Shown here: piece after piece, positions 1 through 9,384 of the stretch
How positions within the stretch are numbered: position 1 is the stretch's first letter
Layout of the letters: every line of letters starts with the position of its first letter
Source of the DNA: DATJJW01 sp035491935
Lineage (GTDB): Bacteria; Pseudomonadota; Alphaproteobacteria; ATCC43930; CGMCC-115725
Length of the DNA stretch: 19,217 bases
Reading direction: 5' to 3'
NCBI GenBank assembly: GCA_035491935.1
Contig: DATJJW010000181.1
Location: forward strand, 1 to 19,217
The notes under the pieces: generated by a model
What the model saw: the letters and a program-made list of their open reading frames with translations, nothing else
What the model was told of the DNA's origin: nothing
Databases searched by the model: none
Program-made: the position numbers and the translations under genes

Positions 1-142
1 CCAGCTGCGGCCCCGGGGCCGCATGTCCCCGCGTATACCCCGCCGCGCCGCTTCGGCTCGACACCTGGGCATTGCCGGCGCAACCGGCCAGCAGCAGCGT
101 CGTGGCAGCCAGCGACAGCCCGGCCGCAGCCCCCTTTTGCAT
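1..142 (-). CDS. Small lipoprotein, N-terminal part only (cut by window edge)
   Basis: Only the first 47 codons lie in the window; the 3' end is beyond base 1. The N-terminus is a bacterial lipoprotein signal: a lysine at position 3, a hydrophobic stretch rich in Ala and Leu, and the lipobox Leu-Ala-Gly-Cys near residue 21. The protein would be processed by signal peptidase II and lipidated on that Cys. The following residues are a low-complexity Ser/Gly/Ala/Pro region with no recognisable domain. The start at 142 is chosen because AGGA stands 5 bases upstream of this ATG. An in-frame ATG at 175 adds 11 residues but has no Shine-Dalgarno sequence. The function is unknown. The gene is divergent from the methionine operon. 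Confidence 0.6.
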   Translation of the reverse strand, partial: MQKGAAAGLSLAATTLLLAGCAGNAQVSSRSGAAGYTRGHAAPGPQL

Positions 143-479
143 CCAGGTCCTGCGTTTGGAGGCCGCTTCAATCATCGCCAGGGAGCCGAGGGAGGTGGAG
201 CGAAGCAACCTGCGCAGCAGCATGATCAGCGATCTCTTTGACTGGAAATCTGGACGGAGGAACGGGAAAGCATGGGGATACCGCTTTCCTGTCGGATATC
301 TGGCGGCGACACGGCATGAAATCAATGTACGACCGCCAAACGGGCGATAGTTGGAGCTATAGCACATCCTGCCGGTTGTGCTACCCGCTTTGGATGCGGG
401 GGTGAAGTCCCGCCGTCACAAGCCTTTAGACCATGATCGCCATGCCACACCGCCCCGGACGCCCGGCAAGGCAAAGCAC

Positions 480-507
480 TTTACCAAGACATAAAGATAC
501 GTTTATA
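480..507 (+). promoter_or_regulatory. Predicted sigma-70-type promoter of the methionine operon
   Basis: TTTACC at 480-485 and TTTATA at 502-507 are 16 bases apart and resemble -35 and -10 boxes. A start site 6-8 bases beyond the -10 box would fall at about 513-515, on the ATG itself. This predicts a leaderless or nearly leaderless mRNA and agrees with the absence of any Shine-Dalgarno sequence. Prediction by eye only. Confidence 0.4.
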
Positions 508-512
508 TGTCT
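487..512. promoter_or_regulatory. Imperfect palindrome, probable operator of the ArsR-type regulator
   Basis: A 26-base dyad with seven perfectly paired outer positions (AGACATA at 487-493 with TATGTCT at 506-512) and two further matches inside. It covers the spacer and -10 region of the predicted promoter and ends 2 bases before the regulator's ATG. ArsR-family dimers bind dyads of this size, and the position suggests autoregulation and control of the whole sahR-metF-metH operon by steric block. The assignment to this regulator is an inference from location. Confidence 0.6.
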
Positions 513-514
513 TC

Positions 515-1507
515 ATGATTAGCGACAAACTCGACCAGCTTCTGACCGGCTTGCGCGCCGTGGCCGAGCCGACCCGGCTCAGGCTGCTGGCGCTCTGCGC
601 CGAGCACGATCTGACCGTGACGGAGCTGACGGCGATCCTGCAACAGAGCCAACCCCGGGTGTCGCATCATCTGAAGCTGCTCTGCGATGGCGGGCTGCTC
701 GAACGGTTCCGCGAGGGCAGCTGGGTGTTCCATCGCCTGGCCCGGCGCAACATCGTCGCCGAAAGCATCCTGGCCATGGTGCCGCGGGACGACGCGCAGC
801 TCCAACGCGACCGGGCTCGCCTCGATGCGGTGATGGAGGAGCGCGCGGTGCAGGCAGCCGAATATTTCGCCCACAACGCCGCGCAATGGGACGCGATCCG
901 CAGCCTGCACGTGCCCGAGCGTGAGGTCGAAAGGCTGCTCCTGGACCTGGTCGCCGGGCATCCCGTGACCGATCTGCTCGACATCGGCACCGGCACCGGC
1001 CGGATGCTGGAGATCTTCGCCCCCCACGTCGCCCATGCGACCGGCATCGACATGTCGCGCGACATGCTGGCGGTGGCACGCGCCCATCTCGAACGGGCCG
1101 GCTTGCGCAACTGCACCATCCGCCAGGGCGATATGTATGCCTTGCCGCTGGCAGCCGGCAGCTTCGACCTCGTCCTGCTTCATCAGGTGCTGCATTTCGC
1201 CGACAAGCCGACCGAGGTGCTGGCCGAGGCTGCCCGCGTGCTGCGGCCCGGCGGCCGGCTCGCCGTCATCGATTTCGCACCCCATGAATGCGAGCAATTG
1301 CGCAGCCAGCACGCCCATCGGCGCTTAGGCTTCGCCGATGCCGAGATATCGCAGTGGCTGGCCCGTGCCCATCTCGAGACCGGCCAGCCCCTCCGCTTGC
1401 CCGGCCAGCCGCTCACCGTGGTGATCTGGCAGGCCGCCAAACCCCAAGTCATCCCCAACACCGCGGCTACCCCGGCGAGACCGCTCGCCGCCGGCATCGC
1501 CCAATGA
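515..1507 (+). CDS. sahR: ArsR-family regulator with C-terminal SAM-methyltransferase-like domain (SahR-like)
   Basis: A 330-residue two-domain protein. Residues about 8-90 form an ArsR winged helix, with a recognition-helix region around residues 45-56 (Ser-Gln-Pro-Arg-Val-Ser-His-His). Residues about 110-310 are a class I methyltransferase fold with motif I Asp156-Ile-Gly-Thr-Gly-Thr-Gly162 and the later LRPGG motif. The Cys-rich metal site of arsenic or cadmium sensors is absent. In Proteobacteria this architecture next to methionine genes is the SahR type, in which the methyltransferase-like domain senses S-adenosylhomocysteine and relieves repression. The gene heads the operon and overlaps the upstream end of metF's reading frame. 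No Shine-Dalgarno sequence precedes the start, so a leaderless mRNA is likely. The ligand and name rest on architecture and context; an active methyltransferase is the alternative. Confidence 0.85.
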   Translation: MISDKLDQLLTGLRAVAEPTRLRLLALCAEHDLTVTELTAILQQSQPRVSHHLKLLCDGGLLERFREGSWVFHRLARRNIVAESILAMVPRDDAQLQRDRARLDAVMEERAVQAAEYFAHNAAQWDAIRSLHVPEREVERLLLDLVAGHPVTDLLDIGTGTGRMLEIFAPHVAHATGIDMSRDMLAVARAHLERAGLRNCTIRQGDMYALPLAAGSFDLVLLHQVLHFADKPTEVLAEAARVLRPGGRLAVIDFAPHECEQLRSQHAHRRLGFADAEISQWLARAHLETGQPLRLPGQPLTVVIWQAAKPQVIPNTAATPARPLAAGIAQ

Positions 1508-1527
1508 ATACGAGAAAGGACGGCGCC

Positions 1528-2454
1528 ATGCCGGCGACCCACGCCCATTCCATCCTCGATACGGTCCCTGATGGCGCACCGGTCAAGGTCTCCTTCGAGT
1601 TCTTCCCGCCTAAGAGCGAGGAGATGGAGAAGAAGCTGTGGGAGGCGATCGAGCGGCTGACGCCGCTGGCGCCCCGCTTCGTCTCGGTGACATACGGCGC
1701 CGGCGGCACGACCCGCGAACGGACCCATGCGACGGTCCGGCGTATCGCCTCGGAGACGGCGATCGCGCCGGCGGCGCACCTGACATGTGTCGGTGCCACG
1801 CGGGGCGAGATCGACACCATCGTGCGCGACTATTGGGATAACGGCATCCGCCATCTGGTGGCGCTGCGCGGCGATCCGCCGCCGGGCGCCGACGGCAAGC
1901 CCAGTAATTACGCGCCGACGCCGGGCGGCTACGATTATGCCGCCGATCTGGTCGCGGGCATTCTCAAGGTGGCCCCCTTCGAGATTTCGGTGGCGGCATA
2001 TCCCGAATGCCATCCCGATGCGGTCAGCGCCCAGGTCGACCTCGACAATTTGAAGCGCAAGATCGATGCCGGCGCCACCCGGGCAATCACGCAGTTCTTT
2101 TTTGACATCGACGCCTATTCGCGCTTCATCGACCGGGCGCGGGGCGCCGGCATCGCCGTGCCGATCGTGCCGGGCATCCTGCCGGTGACCAATTACGCCC
2201 AGGTGCAGAAATTCGCCAAGGCGTGCAACGCCAGCATCCCGCGCGCCATCGGCCATGCCTTCGAAGGTCTCGACGCCGATCCCGAGACGCGCAAGCTGAT
2301 TGCGGCCTCCATCGCCGTCGAGATGTGCCGCAAGCTGCAGGCGCGCGGCGTCGAGGAATTCCATTTCTACACGCTCAACCGCGCGGAACTGACGGTGGCC
2401 ATCTGCCACATGCTGGGCGTGCGCGCGCTCCAAACCGCCGCCGTTCCCGCCTGA
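1528..2454 (+). CDS. metF: 5,10-methylenetetrahydrofolate reductase MetF
   Basis: A 308-residue flavoprotein of normal MetF length. It reduces 5,10-methylene-THF to 5-methyl-THF, the methyl donor used by the adjacent MetH. Diagnostic motifs are Ser-Phe-Glu24-Phe-Phe-Pro-Pro-Lys (catalytic acid Glu), the VTYGAGG segment near residues 54-60, LRGDPP with Asp116 (flavin tuning), YPECHPD near 159-164 and TQFFFD with Gln189. The start at 1528 is chosen for AAAGGA at 1515-1520 with a 7-base spacer. An in-frame ATG at 1504 overlaps the regulator's stop codon as ATGA but lacks a ribosome site; if used it adds 8 residues. The gene is cytoplasmic, cotranscribed with the regulator and metH, and probably repressed through the dyad at 487-512. 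Confidence 0.95.
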   Translation: MPATHAHSILDTVPDGAPVKVSFEFFPPKSEEMEKKLWEAIERLTPLAPRFVSVTYGAGGTTRERTHATVRRIASETAIAPAAHLTCVGATRGEIDTIVRDYWDNGIRHLVALRGDPPPGADGKPSNYAPTPGGYDYAADLVAGILKVAPFEISVAAYPECHPDAVSAQVDLDNLKRKIDAGATRAITQFFFDIDAYSRFIDRARGAGIAVPIVPGILPVTNYAQVQKFAKACNASIPRAIGHAFEGLDADPETRKLIAASIAVEMCRKLQARGVEEFHFYTLNRAELTVAICHMLGVRALQTAAVPA

Positions 2455-2484
2455 CCCTTACCGTTACCTCCGAGTACCCTGACC

Positions 2485-5991
<3,507 letters not shown>

Positions 5992-6002
5992 GGCGGAGAG
6001 GA

Positions 6003-6067
6003 ACATCGCACCTCATTTATTCGCCTTATGTTCCAAAAGCGAATAAATGAGGCGCAATGTCGTTTTT
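6003..6067 (+). terminator. Long hairpin with T run, terminator of the sahR-metF-metH operon
   Basis: Arms 6003-6024 and 6039-6060 pair over 22 positions with only two mismatches, including a perfect 14-bp core (CCTCATTTATTCGC at 6011-6024). A 14-base loop separates them. TTTTT at 6063-6067 follows 2 bases after the stem, as in intrinsic terminators. The stem is AT-rich and long compared with the GC-rich hairpins elsewhere in the window. Confidence 0.7.
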
Positions 6068-6096
6068 CTATACCATTGAAATACAACAACTAATTA

Positions 6097-6191
6097 CAGC
6101 GACACGAGTCGCTGCTTACATGAGTACATATAAGGAACAATTCCCTTTGGGGGAATATCGCTCACTTCCCCTTTTGGGAACAAATTTTTGC
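6097..6191 (+). promoter_or_regulatory. AT-rich leader with competing hairpins upstream of the MarR gene
   Basis: A perfect hairpin lies at 6097-6114 (CAGCGAC/GTCGCTG, loop ACGA). It is followed by four mutually complementary short segments: ATTCCC (6140-6145), GGGGAA with GGGAAT (6150-6156), TTCCCC (6166-6171) and GGGAA (6176-6180). Segments 1-2, 2-3 and 3-4 can each pair but exclude one another, and TTTTT follows at about 6185-6189. This order is that of an attenuator or switch, but the stems are only 5-6 bp. A 36-codon ORF (ATG at 6120, TAA 6228-6230) runs through it without a Shine-Dalgarno sequence. The function is inferred from layout only. Confidence 0.3.
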
Positions 6192-6270
6192 AAGGATTGC
6201 TTTTTCCTAAATATCATAAGGCGCCCATAAGCTAAGCCAGCCGTGATGGGGCATCGCATTCAAAGGAAAT

Positions 6271-6708
6271 GTGGTGTCGATCGATCCACGGATATATGAC
6301 GGGCTGGCCGGTTTCCGGTATGCGTTGCGTCAGTTCATGGCCTACAGCGAGGCGTTGACCGCCGATGCGGGCGTGACGGCGCAGCAATATCACGCGCTCC
6401 TGATCATCCGGACATATCCTCCGGAGGGCATCATGATCAAGGAGCTCGCCGACCAGCTGCTGATCCAGCATCACGGCGCAGTGCAGCTCGTCGATCGCCT
6501 GGCCAACGCCGGCCTGGTCCAGCGCCAGCGATCGCCCAATGATGGCCGCAGCGTGCTGATCGTGATCACCGAGACGGGCGAAGGCCTGCTCGAGGATCTG
6601 GCGACGCATCATATCCAGGAATTGCTACGTCACGAGCCGCTGCTGGCGGAATCGCTGCGGCGTCTGCGCCAGCTCGACCGCCAGAAGAAGATCGTCCGGA
6701 CGGGCTGA
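6271..6708 (+). CDS. MarR-family winged-helix transcriptional regulator
   Basis: A 145-residue cytoplasmic DNA-binding protein of usual MarR length. It has the dimerisation helix at the N-terminus, a winged helix at about residues 35-105 with the helix-turn-helix IKELADQLLIQHHGAVQLVD, and a wing containing the family signature SPNDGRSVLIVITETG. C-terminal helices follow. Its ligand is not evident. Start codons are GTG at 6271 or GTG at 6274. AAAGGA at 6262-6267 lies 3 bases from the first and 6 bases from the second, so 6274 may be the true start. The gene stands alone after the metH terminator and converges on the porin gene, from which a strong hairpin separates it. Regulation of the porin is possible but not shown. 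Confidence 0.85.
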   Translation: MVSIDPRIYDGLAGFRYALRQFMAYSEALTADAGVTAQQYHALLIIRTYPPEGIMIKELADQLLIQHHGAVQLVDRLANAGLVQRQRSPNDGRSVLIVITETGEGLLEDLATHHIQELLRHEPLLAESLRRLRQLDRQKKIVRTG

Positions 6709-6740
6709 CCGCCGCACTCCTCATGTTCCCGCCAAAAAGA

Positions 6741-6770
6741 AGGGCGCCAGGCCGATAAGCCTGGCGCCCT
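6741..6770. terminator. Bidirectional terminator between MarR gene and porin
   Basis: A perfect 12-bp GC-rich stem (AGGGCGCCAGGC at 6741-6752, partner 6759-6770) with loop CGATAA. On the minus strand the stem is followed at once by TCTTTTT; on the plus strand by CTCTTTCGT. It can serve both convergent genes, and is better for the porin. Confidence 0.8.
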
Positions 6771-6789
6771 CTTTCGTCTGAAAACCAAC

Positions 6790-6822
6790 CAACCGGTCGG
6801 GCCGGGAAGGCCCGACCGGTTG
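6790..6822 (-). terminator. First porin terminator hairpin
   Basis: A perfect 14-bp stem (6790-6803 with 6809-6822) and loop GGGAA lies 11 bases beyond the porin stop codon. On the minus strand it is followed by GTTGGTTTT, a modest T tract. With the hairpin at 6741-6770 it forms a tandem terminator pair. Confidence 0.7.
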
Positions 6823-6833
6823 TCGTCGCAGCT

Positions 6834-8351
6834 TTAGAAGCTCCACTGCGAGCGGATGGCGATCTCGTCCCAACGGCCATTGCCGACCGTCGCCTTGGTC
6901 ACGCCGTCCTGCAGGGTAACCGACTTGGTGCCGAGGAGGCCGCCCTGGAAGCCGTGGATCCAGTCGAGCTGGAACTTCACGTTGTCATTGACGTACCAGT
7001 TGAGGCCCACGTTCAGGTCATAGACCCGGCCGCCATTGACCGCCGAAGCCGTGCCCAGATGGTCGTTCAGGTCGACGTAGCTGAAGCGGGTACCCACTTC
7101 CCACGCACCCAGACCACCGGTCTTGAGCGAGAAGGGATGCGCCGGGGAGATGTTGCCCCAACCGCCGGACGAGGCCAGGTAGGGATGCTGCTCGCCGGTG
7201 ATCGAGTACATCACCTCGCCATAAGCGCCCCACATGTTGGCGTCCGCCAGGCCGCGACGCTCGACATCGTAGTGGAGGTACGAACCGCCAGCGAAGATCG
7301 GACCCCATTCGCCCGCCAGTTCGGCGCTGAACGTGCCACCGCCGGTGACCGGATTGGCGCCGGTGCCGGAGAAGGTTGCCGGACCGATGATGGTCGTCGG
7401 ATCGACGCGCAACTCCGGCTCATCCGACATCGAAATGCCCTTGGCATTCGGCTGCAGCAGACGCTGGAAACCGCCACCGACCTGCAGCTTGGTCGACTTC
7501 TGGTTGATGATGTTGAACGAACCACGCGCGATGGCATAGATCGGCGGCGAACCTTCGCTCTGATCGTGGATGTCGCCCGACTTTGGACCCGAGAAGGCGA
7601 AGAAGGTGAACCAACGGTTGGTGTAGTCGCGGAAGCCCAACACGCCACGGCCCGGGCCGCCGGAGAAGCTGCTGCCCAGACGATCCGGCGTCGGATGCTC
7701 GACGAACAGGTTGGCGTTCGACGGGATGACTTCGTCGAGGAGGATCGGCGGGGTCTCGTAACCGAATTCGAGGCTGAGGTTGGTACCTGCCGGCTTGAAG
7801 CCGGTGTAGCTCAACAGGGCCTGCTTGAAGCCCGAGCTCACGCCACCGTCAGAACCGCCGAACAGCTCGTTCGAGCCGCCCATGTCGTACTGCAAGGTGA
7901 AGTGGAAGTCCTGGGCGAAGGTGCCCGAGACCTGGATCTGCGCGCGCCGGGCGTTGATGCCGCTCTGCAGCTTGCGGAAGGTCGCCGCCGAATTGCCCGG
8001 GCGATAGCTGTTGATGCCGCTATCGATCTGCAGCAGGGCACCCAGATCGATTTCGTTCTGCCCGTCGGCAGAACGCCAGCCCGGACGGTTGGAGCGCGAC
8101 ATCACGGCCACGGCCGACGGCTTCGCGGTCTTGACGGCCTGGACCTGGGCAACCGTGGCCTTGGTCTGCTGCTCGCTGGCCATGAGGCTGGTCAGCATCT
8201 GCTGCTGCTGCTGCAACTGCTGCTGCTGCTGCTGGATTTGAGCCTGCAGCGCCTGGATGCGCGAATTGACCGACTGCGCCTGTGCATGCACAGGCATGAC
8301 AGCCAGGATCGCGGCGGCGCTAGCCGACCCGATCAGATACTTCTTGAGCAT
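6834..8351 (-). CDS. Outer-membrane porin, OprO/OprP-like (Porin_O_P type), with polyglutamine coiled coil
   Basis: A 505-residue precursor. The signal peptide is MLKKYLIGSASAAAILAVMP.. ending at Ala-Gln-Ala, cleaved near residue 25. It is followed by a periplasmic coiled-coil segment (about 26-65) made almost wholly of Gln with a few Leu and Ile, as in trimeric porins. A beta-barrel of about 420 residues follows, starting with the DGQNEIDLGALLQIDSG strand. It has many alternating aromatic strands, conserved RRAQIQVSG and a terminal Phe (SQWSF), the signature recognised by the Bam machinery. Family members take up phosphate, polyphosphate or other anions; the substrate here cannot be read. 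The start at 8351 has GGGGAG 4 bases upstream; a longer frame to 8399 adds 16 residues that do not look like a signal peptide. Two terminators follow the gene, suggesting high expression. Confidence 0.9.
   Translation of the reverse strand: MLKKYLIGSASAAAILAVMPVHAQAQSVNSRIQALQAQIQQQQQQLQQQQQMLTSLMASEQQTKATVAQVQAVKTAKPSAVAVMSRSNRPGWRSADGQNEIDLGALLQIDSGINSYRPGNSAATFRKLQSGINARRAQIQVSGTFAQDFHFTLQYDMGGSNELFGGSDGGVSSGFKQALLSYTGFKPAGTNLSLEFGYETPPILLDEVIPSNANLFVEHPTPDRLGSSFSGGPGRGVLGFRDYTNRWFTFFAFSGPKSGDIHDQSEGSPPIYAIARGSFNIINQKSTKLQVGGGFQRLLQPNAKGISMSDEPELRVDPTTIIGPATFSGTGANPVTGGGTFSAELAGEWGPIFAGGSYLHYDVERRGLADANMWGAYGEVMYSITGEQHPYLASSGGWGNISPAHPFSLKTGGLGAWEVGTRFSYVDLNDHLGTASAVNGGRVYDLNVGLNWYVNDNVKFQLDWIHGFQGGLLGTKSVTLQDGVTKATVGNGRWDEIAIRSQWSF
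8199..8234 (-). repeat. Trinucleotide CAG tract inside the porin gene
   Basis: On the plus strand (CTG)5-CAA-(CTG)6 occupies 36 bases. On the coding strand it reads six CAG, one TTG and five CAG, giving Gln6-Leu-Gln5. All length changes by whole units would stay in frame. Confidence 0.85.
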
Positions 8352-8895
8352 TCTTCTCCCCAAAATCTTCGTTACCCCCCGATGCCTCGGACAAAGCATC
8401 GTTCGGACGTGGAGGTCGCCGGTTTAGGACCGTCACTCATCGCTTCGGCGCGCTGCGAGTGAGCGGTGTTTGAATACACAGATCGCATTCATCATGTCAT
8501 GAGGCAAAATGAGGAGGTGACACAAAAAGGCACGGGGTGTGTCCCAACAGCATCTGTTGGCGGGAACACAGGTGAAATTCGATGAAATCAAGTGGGATTT
8601 ACGCCGACGGGCGTAACAGAACGTTGCGTTCCGGCTCGCACTATATGTATCATCTTACGATACAAATGTATTGGGATAAGAATCGGCGGTAGGCGTTCAG
8701 GCGCGAAAACCGAGCGATTCGCCAGGATGGGGACGCTTTGTTCGTGACCAGAAACCTTATGCAGCGACATGATATATCATACCATGATATAGAGCGGATT
8801 TTTCGGGAACAATCCGTGTCTCTGCGCCGGTATTTGGCTGCGCAGCTTGGTTTTTCATCCTTTCCATTCCGCCAGGATATTCGCGAGGAGGCCAA
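8352..8895. other. 544-base divergent intergenic region, porin/higA
   Basis: It holds the unmapped promoters of the porin (minus) and the HigA-like gene (plus). Visible structures are a hairpin at 8544-8560 (CCAACAG/CTGTTGG, loop CAT) that extends outward with bulges into TGTG/CACA; a TACGCC/GGCGTA hairpin at 8600-8615; TGTATC/GATACA arms near 8646-8662; and a 12-base palindrome at 8769-8780. An ORF at 8582-8692 has a fair ribosome site, and its frame stays open after the TAG until it overlaps higA, but its codon use is unlike the neighbouring genes. No RNA gene is recognised. Confidence 0.4.
8768..8791. promoter_or_regulatory. Palindrome and direct repeat upstream of higA-like gene
   Basis: The perfect palindrome ATGATATATCAT lies at 8769-8780. 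The nonamer CATGATATA occurs at 8768-8776 and again at 8783-8791, a 15-base period. The site is about 105 bases before the HigA-like gene. Antitoxins of this family repress their own promoter at such short dyads, so an operator is plausible but only inferred. Confidence 0.35.
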
Positions 8896-9327
8896 ATGAA
8901 AGCCCAGAAGTTCTCACTTCGTTCCGAGCCATCCTACTCGAACCGAGGCGTGTCGCCGATGGAGTCCCGACGCCTCAAGCCGATTCGCAACGACGTCGAC
9001 TATGCCCGGGTCCTGGACACGCTGGCGGAATTGGAAGCGATGGCCCCGGCAACCAGCAGCCCCGAGGCCGACATGATGGAAGTGTTGCTGGTCCAGGCCG
9101 AGACCTATCGCACCGCCTGGCTGAAGCGCACCTTGCCGGATGCGGTATCGGCGATCCGCTTTGCGATGGCCGAACAGGGCCTGACCCAGGCCGATCTCGC
9201 CGCCGTGCTGGGCTCCCGGTCGCGCGCCTCGGAAATTCTCGCGGGCAAGCGCCGTCTCAGCATCGACCATATCCGCCGTCTCAATCGCGCCTGGTCGATC
9301 CCTGCGGAGCTCTTGATCAAGGAGTAG
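8896..9327 (+). CDS. HigA-type antitoxin / XRE-family helix-turn-helix regulator, no toxin partner seen
   Basis: 143 residues. After a 21-residue extension, the segment RRLKPIRNDVDYARVLDTLAEL and the acidic helix that follows match the N-terminus of HigA-type antitoxins (COG5499). The helix-turn-helix is at about 96-130: GLTQADLAAVLGSRSRASEI, then LAGKRRLS. The end, IPAELLIKE, is also typical of the group. In complete modules the antitoxin neutralises a HigB mRNA interferase encoded just upstream. Here no intact HigB-like ORF precedes it and the next gene is an aldolase. GAGGAGG at 8885-8891 gives a strong ribosome site 4 bases before ATG 8896, favouring this start over Met22. It may be a solitary regulator or the remnant of a toxin-antitoxin pair. 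Confidence 0.8.
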   Translation: MKAQKFSLRSEPSYSNRGVSPMESRRLKPIRNDVDYARVLDTLAELEAMAPATSSPEADMMEVLLVQAETYRTAWLKRTLPDAVSAIRFAMAEQGLTQADLAAVLGSRSRASEILAGKRRLSIDHIRRLNRAWSIPAELLIKE

Positions 9328-9384
9328 GCATCAGCCGCCGAACCCCCTATCCTGGCGTCCGATCAATGGGAAAATGAGGACGCC

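Larger units (their letters stand above)
143..514. other. Divergent intergenic region with two small hairpins
   Basis: This gap separates the lipoprotein gene from the sahR-like gene and holds no convincing ORF. It contains a 7-bp inverted repeat (TAGCACA 360-366 with TGTGCTA 377-383). About 12 bases on is a GCGGG/CCCGC pair (396-400 with 409-413). The segment around 400-410 resembles the GGTGAA..TCC core of some riboswitches. However, the conserved B12 box and the other FMN or cobalamin elements are missing, so no riboswitch is called. The right end carries the promoter and operator listed separately. Confidence 0.4.

Noticed and set aside
396..420. Segment resembling the core of a cobalamin or FMN riboswitch before the methionine operon
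   Set aside because: Only the GGTGAA..TCC piece fits. The B12 box, the other conserved loops and the expected downstream elements are absent, and the region is separated from the operon by the predicted promoter.
6003..6060. Long inverted repeat after metH as the ends of a miniature transposable element
   Set aside because: Only 14 bases lie between the arms and no target-site duplication is visible. The T run directly after the stem fits a transcription terminator.
6954..8462. 502-codon plus-strand frame opposite the porin
   Set aside because: The porin on the minus strand has a signal peptide, barrel strands, terminal Phe and terminators. The plus frame has no ribosome site or motif and a Leu-rich run that merely mirrors the CAG repeat.
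8650..8895. 81-codon minus-strand frame upstream of higA as a possible toxin
   Set aside because: It runs opposite to higA, carries no HigB or RelE features, and its Cys/Arg/Ser-rich translation looks like noncoding DNA.
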